Positions 57,629 to 64,000 of a stretch of 64,000 nucleotides of DNA are shown piece after piece (within the stretch, counting starts at the first letter, position 1; every line of letters starts with the position of its first letter). Position numbers and translations under genes: made by a program. The notes under the pieces are model-generated. The model did not search any database. It worked only from the letters and a program-made list of their open reading frames with translations, and was not told where the DNA came from. Origin of the DNA: Novosphingobium sp. IK01 (GTDB lineage Bacteria; Pseudomonadota; Alphaproteobacteria; Sphingomonadales; Sphingomonadaceae); the NCBI RefSeq assembly GCF_033242265.1, contig NZ_BTFW01000001.1, positions 62,001 through 126,000 of the forward strand. Direction: 5' to 3'.

Positions 57629-58416
57629 TGCCTGCGCGTCGGAGCGATTTTGCGGACCTGCCGCTGATTGATCCCGCGCGGGAAAAGCCGCGCCTGCGCC
57701 CGCTCAAGGCCTGGGGCCATTTCCGGCGGCTGATGCACAATACCGAAAACACCGCCGAAGTGTTCGGGATCTTCGCCGCCTTGCCGTGGCGGGGCGGGGG
57801 CAAGGCGGGAACGCGGTTTCTGGCGAGCGAGAAGGGCCATGCCCTTGCGCTCGCCGAGCCCTGGCTGCCCGTGATCCTCGACGATCATGCCGCCTTGCGC
57901 GCGATGGGGCCGGGCACGCTGGGCTGGGCCTATTGCGACTTCATGGAGAGCGAGGGGCTGACCGCACAGGGGCTCGTCGACGAGGCTGAGCGGTTTCTGG
58001 CCGGAAGGCCGCGCTACAACGACCGCTTCCAGTGGTACATGCACCGCTTGCGCGACGTGCACGACCTGCTGCACGTGCTCACCGGCTATGGCCGCGATGC
58101 GCTGGGCGAGGCTTGCGTGCTGGCGTTCACTTATCCCCAGCAGCCCGCGCCGGGGCATCTGTTCATCGCGTGGATGGCGGCCTTGCAGATGCGCTTGCGC
58201 CTCCGGAGCCGGGCGCCGGTCTTTGCCGCGGTGCGCGAGGCGAAGCGGCGCGGGGCGCGCTGCCCGCGCATGATGGAACAATCGATTCGCGCGCTGCTGC
58301 CGCTCGATCTGGACGAGGCGCGGCGTCGGCTGGGGATCGTGCCGGGCACGGCCTATGCGCGGGCCCATGCGGTCTGGCGCAGTGAAGGGGTCGATCCCGA
58401 CAGTTTGCTGCGCTGA
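57628..58416 (+). CDS. coq4: Ubiquinone biosynthesis protein COQ4-like
   Basis: A 262-residue protein of the COQ4 family, which has a structural and recently catalytic role in ubiquinone synthesis. The metal-binding signature HDxxH...E is visible as His145, Asp146, His149 and Glu161 (HDLLHVLTGYGRDALGE). It is translationally coupled to serB (TGATG overlap), and ends in a strong terminator. The functional link to serine is not evident. Confidence 0.85.
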   Translation: MPARRSDFADLPLIDPAREKPRLRPLKAWGHFRRLMHNTENTAEVFGIFAALPWRGGGKAGTRFLASEKGHALALAEPWLPVILDDHAALRAMGPGTLGWAYCDFMESEGLTAQGLVDEAERFLAGRPRYNDRFQWYMHRLRDVHDLLHVLTGYGRDALGEACVLAFTYPQQPAPGHLFIAWMAALQMRLRLRSRAPVFAAVREAKRRGARCPRMMEQSIRALLPLDLDEARRRLGIVPGTAYARAHAVWRSEGVDPDSLLR

Positions 58417-58451
58417 GGGGCTGGCCCCTCCGTCAGGCCTGCGGCCTGCCA

Positions 58452-58484
58452 CCTCCCCACGCTGTGGGGAGGATCTTTTTTTCT
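58452..58484 (+). terminator. Terminator after coq4
   Basis: A perfect 9-bp stem CCTCCCCAC / GTGGGGAGG with a 3-nt loop, then ATCTTTTTTTC. Confidence 0.95.
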
Positions 58485-58517
58485 TTTGGGACCGCGCGGA
58501 ACGCGTGGTGGAGGGGC

Positions 58518-60659
58518 TTAGCCCTCCATCCAGTCCCGGAAGAAGGCTTCGTTGGCTTCGCGCAGGGTGTCGAGGCTCACGCCCGCAACGCTGCTGCCGC
58601 CCGTCGTGCCAAGGCGCGTGGCGCCTTCGAGGGTGACATCCGCGCGGGTCGTGACGACATAGCGCGACTGGTCTTCGCCAAAGGCCTGTGCGGTGGTGAG
58701 CGGGGCGTCGAGCGTGACGCCGATCTTGCCCGCCAGCGCCATTTCGGTGAGCGCGACGAGGAGGCCACCGTCCGAAAGGTCGTGAACGGCGGTAACCTTG
58801 CCGTCGATGATCCATTCGCGCACGAGTTCGCCATTGCGGCGTTCGAGGGCGAGGTCGACGCTGGGGGCTTCGCCTTCCTCGCGGCCGAGTATTTCGCGCA
58901 AGTAGAGCGACTGGCCCAGATGGGTGCCCTGGGGCCCGAGCAGCCACACGGTTTCACCCTCGGCCTTGAAGGCGATGGTGGCCATCTTGTCGTGGTCGAG
59001 CATCAGGCCCACGCCGCCGATGGCCGGGGTCGGCAGGATCGCCGAGCCGCCGCCGGTGGCCTTGGATTCGTTGTAGAGCGAGACGTTGCCCGAGACGATC
59101 GGATAGTCGAGCGCGCGGCACGCATCGCCCATGCCTTCGAGGCAGCCCACGATCTGGCCCATGATTTCAGGGCGCTGCGGGTTGGCGAAGTTCAGGCAGT
59201 TGGTGATCGCGAGCGGGGTGGCGCCGACCGCGCAGATGTTGCGGAAGGTCTCGGCCACGGCCTGCTTGCCGCCTTCGTAGGGGTCGGCAAAGCAATAGCG
59301 CGGGGTGCAGTCGGTGCTGATCGCCAGCGCCTTGTCCGTCCCGTGGACGCGCACGACGGCAGCGTCTCCGCCCGACTTCTGGAGCGTATCGGCGCCGACC
59401 TGGCTGTCGTACTGCTCGAAGATCCAGCGGCGGTTGGCAAGATCGGGGCAGCCGATCAGCGTGACGAGATCGGCGGCGATGTCCGCGCTTTCCGGCAAGG
59501 CGCCCAGCGGGGCGGGCTTGGCGGGCTTGACGTGCGGACGATCATAGAGCGGGGCATCGTCGGCCAGCGGGTCGAGCGGAATGTCGCAGACCACTTCGCC
59601 GTTGAATTCGAGCACCATGTGGCCGGTGTCGGTCACTTCGCCGATCACCGCGAAGTCGAGTTCCCACTTGCGGAAGATGGCCTCGGCCATGCCTTCCTTG
59701 CCCGGCTGGAGAACCATGAGCATGCGCTCCTGGCTTTCCGATAGCATCATTTCGTAGGGCGTCATGCCCTCTTCACGGCACGGCACCTTGTTCATGTCGA
59801 GCCGGATGCCCGCGCCGCCCTTGCTGGCCATTTCGACCGACGAGGAGGTCAGGCCCGCCGCGCCCATGTCCTGGATGGCGACGATGGCGTCGGTGGCCAT
59901 GAGTTCGAGGCAGGCCTCGATCAGCAGCTTTTCGGTGAAGGGGTCGCCCACCTGCACGGTCGGGCGCTTTTCCTCGCTCTTTTCGTCGAAGTCGGCGCTG
60001 GCCATGGTCGCGCCGTGGATGCCGTCGCGCCCGGTCTTCGAGCCGACATAGACGATCGGATTGCCAAGGCCGGTGGCCGCCGAATAGAAGATCTTGTCGG
60101 TATCGGCCACGCCCACGGTCATCGCGTTGACCAGGATGTTGCCGTCGTAGGCCTTGTGGAAATTGGTTTCGCCGCCAACGGTGGGCACGCCCACGCAGTT
60201 GCCATAGCCGCCGATACCCGCGACGACGCCCTGGACGAGGTGCTTCATCTTGGGGTGGTCGGGGCGGCCAAAGCGCAGCGCGTTCATGTTGGCCACCGGG
60301 CGCGCGCCCATCGTGAAGACGTCGCGCAGGATGCCCCCGACGCCGGTTGCGGCGCCCTGATAGGGTTCGATGTAGCTGGGGTGGTTGTGGCTTTCCATCT
60401 TGAAGATGGCGGCCTGGCCATCGCCAATGTCGATCACGCCGGCGTTCTCGCCGGGGCCGCAGATGACCCAGGGGGCCGTGGTCGGCAGCTTCTTGAGATG
60501 AATACGGCTCGACTTGTACGAGCAGTGTTCGGACCACATGACCGAGAAGATGCCCAGCTCGACGAGGTTGGGCTCGCGGCCCAACGCGCCAAGCACGCGC
60601 GCATATTCTTCTTCCGACAGGCCGTGGGCGGCGACGATTTCAGCGGTGATCTGCGACAT
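58518..60659 (-). CDS. purL: Phosphoribosylformylglycinamidine synthase PurL
   Basis: The small type PurL of 713 residues that acts with PurQ and PurS in purine synthesis. N-terminal [17 protein letters not shown], the ATP-binding [23 protein letters not shown], and [13 protein letters not shown] are intact. No purQ or purS is seen in this window. It is divergent from xseB and ends near coq4's terminator. Confidence 0.97.
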   Translation of the reverse strand: MSQITAEIVAAHGLSEEEYARVLGALGREPNLVELGIFSVMWSEHCSYKSSRIHLKKLPTTAPWVICGPGENAGVIDIGDGQAAIFKMESHNHPSYIEPYQGAATGVGGILRDVFTMGARPVANMNALRFGRPDHPKMKHLVQGVVAGIGGYGNCVGVPTVGGETNFHKAYDGNILVNAMTVGVADTDKIFYSAATGLGNPIVYVGSKTGRDGIHGATMASADFDEKSEEKRPTVQVGDPFTEKLLIEACLELMATDAIVAIQDMGAAGLTSSSVEMASKGGAGIRLDMNKVPCREEGMTPYEMMLSESQERMLMVLQPGKEGMAEAIFRKWELDFAVIGEVTDTGHMVLEFNGEVVCDIPLDPLADDAPLYDRPHVKPAKPAPLGALPESADIAADLVTLIGCPDLANRRWIFEQYDSQVGADTLQKSGGDAAVVRVHGTDKALAISTDCTPRYCFADPYEGGKQAVAETFRNICAVGATPLAITNCLNFANPQRPEIMGQIVGCLEGMGDACRALDYPIVSGNVSLYNESKATGGGSAILPTPAIGGVGLMLDHDKMATIAFKAEGETVWLLGPQGTHLGQSLYLREILGREEGEAPSVDLALERRNGELVREWIIDGKVTAVHDLSDGGLLVALTEMALAGKIGVTLDAPLTTAQAFGEDQSRYVVTTRADVTLEGATRLGTTGGSSVAGVSLDTLREANEAFFRDWMEG

Positions 60660-60817
60660 GGAAAGCGCCCTTAGCCGCGTGCGCGCGTTTGCGCTAGGGG
60701 GAGAGAAGGGGGAGCGGGCAGTTCGGGGCAGGGCTTTTGATTATGCACGCGTTATGCGCGGGGGTACTGAATGTCGGCGCTTGACCGGTAGGCCGGGCCC
60801 GGCCATTGCTAGGGGCG

Positions 60818-61063
60818 ATGGCAAGCACACAAGACATCGCCGCGCTCAGCTTCGAGGATGCGCTCAAGGAGCTGGAAGTCGTGGTTCGCCGCCTCGAAAG
60901 CGGAGAGGCCCCTCTGGACGAATCCATCGACCTCTACGCGCGGGGCGAGGCTCTGCGCGGGGCCTGCCAGGCTCGGCTCGATGCCGCCCAGGCGCGGATC
61001 GAGGCCGTGGTGGCCGACCGCGAGGGCCGCGCTGCGGGCACGCGCCCGTTCGACGGCGCCTGA
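60818..61063 (+). CDS. xseB: Exodeoxyribonuclease VII small subunit
   Basis: An 81-residue helical protein with the family core SFEDALKELEVVVRRLESGEAPLDESIDLYARG. It joins XseA in a ssDNA exonuclease. It is followed 4 nt later by ispA, a frequent xseB-ispA pair. Confidence 0.93.
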   Translation: MASTQDIAALSFEDALKELEVVVRRLESGEAPLDESIDLYARGEALRGACQARLDAAQARIEAVVADREGRAAGTRPFDGA

Positions 61064-61067
61064 TCCC

Positions 61068-61976
61068 ATGGGGACCGCGACAGACGGTCAGGCCCTGCTG
61101 GGCCCCGCGCTCGCCGCGATCCAGGCCGAGGTAGACGCCTGTTTCGACGCGCTCCTGCCGATGGCGGCGGACCCGCGCGACCGGCTGGTCGAGGCGATGC
61201 GCTATGCGGCCATCGGTGGCGGCAAGCGGCTGCGCCCGCTGCTGGTCTGTGCGACCGCCGCGATGTTCGGGGTCGACCGCACGGCGGCGGTGCGGGTGGG
61301 CACCGCGCTGGAGGCTATCCACGCCTATTCGCTGATCCACGACGATCTTCCCTGCATGGACGACGACGCGCTGCGCCACGGAAAGCCCACCGTGCACAAG
61401 GCCTTTGACGAAGCGACGGCGGTTCTGGCGGGTGACGCGCTCCATGCGTTCGCCTTCGAACTGCTGAGCGATCCGGCCACGAGCGGCGATCCGTTCACGC
61501 GGATCGAACTCGTCCGCACGCTGGCCACGGCCAGCGGTCTTCACGGCATGTGCGGCGGGCAGATGATGGACATCGTGGCCGAGACGACGACGTTCGACCT
61601 GCCCACTGTCACCCGCCTCCAGCAGCTCAAGACCGGGGCCCTGCTGGGCGCGGCGGTCGAGATGGGGGCTGTTCTGGGCCGTCTGGCCCCCGAAGGGCGC
61701 ACGCACCTGCGTGGTTATGCCCGCGATATCGGCCTTGCCTTCCAGATCGCCGACGACCTGCTCGATGCCGAGGGTGACGAGGCGGCTGCCGGCAAGGCGC
61801 TGCGCAAGGATGCGGCGGCGGGCAAGGAAACCTTTCTCTCGCTGCTCGGCCCGGACCGCGCGCGCGAGCAGGCGCACCTGCTCGTCGAACAGGCGGTCGC
61901 CCATCTGGCCAGCCATGGCCCCGAGGCCGATCTTCTGCGCGCGCTGGCGCGCTTCATCGTGGAAAGAGATCGCTAA
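61068..61976 (+). CDS. ispA: Polyprenyl (farnesyl) diphosphate synthase
   Basis: A 302-residue prenyltransferase that joins isoprenyl units. The first Asp-rich motif is in IHDDLPCMDDDALRHG, and the second in FQIADDLLDAEG; GGKRLRP binds diphosphate. Chain length (farnesyl versus longer) is inferred from the xseB-ispA context. One base separates it from coaD. Confidence 0.93.
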   Translation: MGTATDGQALLGPALAAIQAEVDACFDALLPMAADPRDRLVEAMRYAAIGGGKRLRPLLVCATAAMFGVDRTAAVRVGTALEAIHAYSLIHDDLPCMDDDALRHGKPTVHKAFDEATAVLAGDALHAFAFELLSDPATSGDPFTRIELVRTLATASGLHGMCGGQMMDIVAETTTFDLPTVTRLQQLKTGALLGAAVEMGAVLGRLAPEGRTHLRGYARDIGLAFQIADDLLDAEGDEAAAGKALRKDAAAGKETFLSLLGPDRAREQAHLLVEQAVAHLASHGPEADLLRALARFIVERDR

Positions 61977-62489
61977 ATGGAGCCGAAAATCGGCATCTAT
62001 CCCGGCACGTTCGATCCGATTACGCTGGGCCATCTCGATATAATCCGCCGGGGCGCCAAACTGGTCGACCGGCTGATCGTCGGGGTCACCACCAACCCTT
62101 CGAAAGACCCCATGTTCACGCCCGAAGAGCGCATGGTCATGGTGGAACGCGAAATGGCCGATCAGGGCATCGACAACGTCGAGGTGGTCGGGTTCAACGC
62201 GCTCCTGATGAAATTTGCCGAGGCACAAGGGGCCAGCGTGATCGTGCGCGGGCTGCGCGCCGTTGCCGATTTCGAGTACGAATACCAGATGGCGGGCATG
62301 AACCAGCAGCTCAACGACCAGATCGAGACGGTCTTCCTGATGGCAGACGTGAGCCTTCAGCCCATCGCCTCCAAGCTGGTCAAGGAAATCGCGCTGTTCG
62401 GTGGCGATATTTCCCATTTCGTGACGCCGACCGTGCGCGACGAAGTGGTGGCGCGGGTTGCGCATCTGGGGCGCCGGGGAGACTATTGA
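61977..62489 (+). CDS. coaD: Phosphopantetheine adenylyltransferase CoaD
   Basis: The penultimate step of coenzyme A synthesis. The 170 residues show the nucleotidyltransferase motif GTFDPITLGHLDII, then VRGLRAVADFEYEYQMAGMN. Confidence 0.97.
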   Translation: MEPKIGIYPGTFDPITLGHLDIIRRGAKLVDRLIVGVTTNPSKDPMFTPEERMVMVEREMADQGIDNVEVVGFNALLMKFAEAQGASVIVRGLRAVADFEYEYQMAGMNQQLNDQIETVFLMADVSLQPIASKLVKEIALFGGDISHFVTPTVRDEVVARVAHLGRRGDY

Positions 62490-62631
62490 GGCTCCCGCAG
62501 GGAACCCTGGTGCTGGCAGTGTTGTGCTGGCCGGTGTTGCCAAACGTTCATTGCAGTGTCAGTGCCCCGGCCTTAATCGGCATTTCTCGTATTCGATCCG
62601 TTTCCCGTATTCCAGCAAGGTGTCAGGCTTG

Positions 62632-63351
62632 ATGATCGCCCGTTCGTTTTCCAAGGCCCTGATGGGCGCTGCTCTTGTCGCCAGCCTGGCGGTGTCGGGC
62701 CCGGCCATGGCGCAGAGCCAGGGGAACAAGGAGCCGGTCAAGCCCTTCAAGGTCGACAAGTTCGTGCCCCAGCACGAGATCACCTATGCCATCGACACGG
62801 ACCCCGCGCACGATCCCGAGAACGTACTCGTGCTCGACCTGTCGAACGGCGGGCGCGTGCTGATCCGGCTGATGCCAGAATGGGCGCCCCATCATATCGA
62901 GCGGATCAAGACCCTCGTGCGGCAGGGGTTCTATGACGGGATCATCTTCCACCGCGTGATCGAGGGCTTCATGGCCCAGACCGGCGACCCGACGGGCACC
63001 GGGCAGGGCGGCTCCAAGCTGCCCGACCTCCAGGCCGAATTCAACGATGCGCCGCACATGCGCGGGACGGTCTCGATGGCCCGCACCAACGATCCCAACT
63101 CGGCCAACAGCCAGTTCTTCATCGTGTTCTATCCGCGCTTTGCGCTCGATCACAAGTACACCAACTTTGGGCGCGTGATCAGCGGCATGGATGCGGTCGA
63201 CACGATCGTGCGGGGCGAACCGCCCAAGAACCCGACGAAAATCGTCCAGGCCTCGATCCTGGCCGATCACAAGCCGCGCCCGGCGCCTGCCGCGCCGGTC
63301 CAGAGCGGGGCGATCACGGCGGACATGCTCAGCAAGTCCGGCTCGAACTGA
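62632..63351 (+). CDS. ppiA: Periplasmic cyclophilin-type peptidyl-prolyl isomerase
   Basis: A 239-residue prolyl isomerase with a signal peptide (cleavage after AMA, about residue 27) and a cyclophilin core: FYDGIIFHRVIEGFMAQTGDPTGTG, MARTNDPNSANSQFFI, TNFGRVI. A Pro/Ala-rich C-terminal tail follows. The ATG at 62632 is chosen for the signal peptide. Confidence 0.92.
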   Translation: MIARSFSKALMGAALVASLAVSGPAMAQSQGNKEPVKPFKVDKFVPQHEITYAIDTDPAHDPENVLVLDLSNGGRVLIRLMPEWAPHHIERIKTLVRQGFYDGIIFHRVIEGFMAQTGDPTGTGQGGSKLPDLQAEFNDAPHMRGTVSMARTNDPNSANSQFFIVFYPRFALDHKYTNFGRVISGMDAVDTIVRGEPPKNPTKIVQASILADHKPRPAPAAPVQSGAITADMLSKSGSN

Positions 63352-63423
63352 TCGGGGCGGGCGCAGGCCGGAGGGGCGCCGGGGGCTTGCCCTTGCCGGG
63401 CCATGCGGCTAGCGCGCCAGCCC

Positions 63424-64000
63424 ATGCGCGTTGACCTGTTCGATTTCGACCTTCCCCCCGAGGCCATTGCCCTGCGCCCCGCGCGTCCGCGCGATGCGGC
63501 GCGGATGCTCCATGTGGCAGGAGGGGCCCCTCTGGCCGATCTGGGTGTGCGCGACCTGCCCTCGCTGCTGCGCGCGGGCGATGTGCTGGTGTTCAACGAT
63601 ACCCGCGTGATCCCGGCCCAGCTCGAAGGCCAGCGCGGCGAGGCGCGGATCGGCGCCACCTTGCACAAGCGGATCGACTTGCGCCGCTGGCAGGCCTTCG
63701 TGCGCAACGGCAAGCGCCTGCGCGAGGGCGACACCATCGCCTTTGGCGCGCAGGTGACCGCCATGGCCGAGGCCCGCCATGCGGACGGCAGCTGGACCCT
63801 GTTCTTCCCCGGCGAGGAGCCGGTCGAAGTCCTGCTCGAACGCGCCGGGCGAATGCCGCTGCCCCCCTACATCGCGGGCAAGCGCCCGACCGATGCGCAG
63901 GATCGCAGCGATTACCAGACGATGTTCGCCGACAAGGACGGTGCGGTTGCCGCGCCCACCGCGGCGCTCCATTTCACCCCCGAACTGATGGCCGCGCTGG
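63424..64000 (+). CDS. queA: S-adenosylmethionine:tRNA ribosyltransferase-isomerase QueA (cut by window edge)
   Basis: It transfers the ribosyl part of SAM to preQ1 in tRNA, forming epoxyqueuosine. The first 192 residues are visible: MRVDLFDFDLPPEAIALRP, DVLVFNDTRVIPA and LPLPPYIAGKRPTDAQDRSDYQT. The rest lies beyond the window. Confidence 0.97.
   Translation, partial: MRVDLFDFDLPPEAIALRPARPRDAARMLHVAGGAPLADLGVRDLPSLLRAGDVLVFNDTRVIPAQLEGQRGEARIGATLHKRIDLRRWQAFVRNGKRLREGDTIAFGAQVTAMAEARHADGSWTLFFPGEEPVEVLLERAGRMPLPPYIAGKRPTDAQDRSDYQTMFADKDGAVAAPTAALHFTPELMAAL

Overview
The window reads as an ordinary, GC-rich chromosomal segment of an alphaproteobacterium, most likely a sphingomonad close to Novosphingobium, Sphingobium or Sphingomonas. 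The clues are a CckA hybrid kinase and a CpdR receiver, a GTTC-N7-GTTC SOS box at recA, an alphaproteobacterial RpoH promoter at dnaK, a SapC-family protein, a COQ4-like protein, a Prs (PEP-CTERM) regulatory set and the type-2 leuA. I see no prophage, insertion sequence, CRISPR array or integrated plasmid. Nearly all the DNA is coding.

Layout. 1-3143 (minus): argG (cut by the window edge), a 3-hydroxybutyrate dehydrogenase and a patatin lipase. 3482-12307 (plus): smpB, a DUF2062 membrane protein, cckA, recA, a methyltransferase and alaS. 12461-17980 (minus): a KefB-type antiporter, a DUF1963 protein, icd and a small methyltransferase-like protein. 18169-18699 (minus): tRNA-Val(GAC) and cpdR. 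18896-19954 (plus): an N-formylglutamate amidohydrolase. 19955-20411: a gene-free gap that holds a candidate small RNA. 20412-27656: sapC, an FAD oxidoreductase, a secreted protein, a DEAD-box helicase, an ABC-F ATPase and a PepSY protein. 27913-30022: a two-component pair. 30029-33450 (minus): the rph-rdgB-hemW-xerC operon, divergent from hrcA-grpE (plus). 35363-40121: small envelope proteins, a copper chaperone, then dnaK-dnaJ. 40196-49402: a large patatin, then a sugar transferase with prsK, prsR and a TPR protein. 49475-55487 (minus): the branched-chain amino acid block ilvB-ilvN-ilvC, an I78 lipoprotein, a leucine-rich leader peptide and leuA. 55738-64000: miaA against serB-coq4, purL (minus), then xseB-ispA-coaD-ppiA-queA (plus).

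The most interesting signals lie outside the proteins. (1) A minus-strand candidate sRNA at about 19974-20079 has a promoter with 17-nt spacing, three hairpins, a CCUCCUCCC motif and a strong terminator; it resembles the Cuckoo/CcsR family of alphaproteobacterial sRNAs. (2) A 16-residue leader peptide with five leucines lies upstream of leuA, and three nested complementary segments pair the leader with the leuA translation start, which suggests translational attenuation. (3) Two near-identical 46-nt-spaced repeats, each forming a terminator, sit between a palindromic promoter and ilvB. (4) A perfect 11-bp hairpin masks the dnaJ ribosome-binding site. (5) The Prs regulatory set is present with no exosortase gene in view. 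(6) Three copies of a short palindromic (REP/BIME-like) repeat lie in intergenic DNA around recA and alaS.
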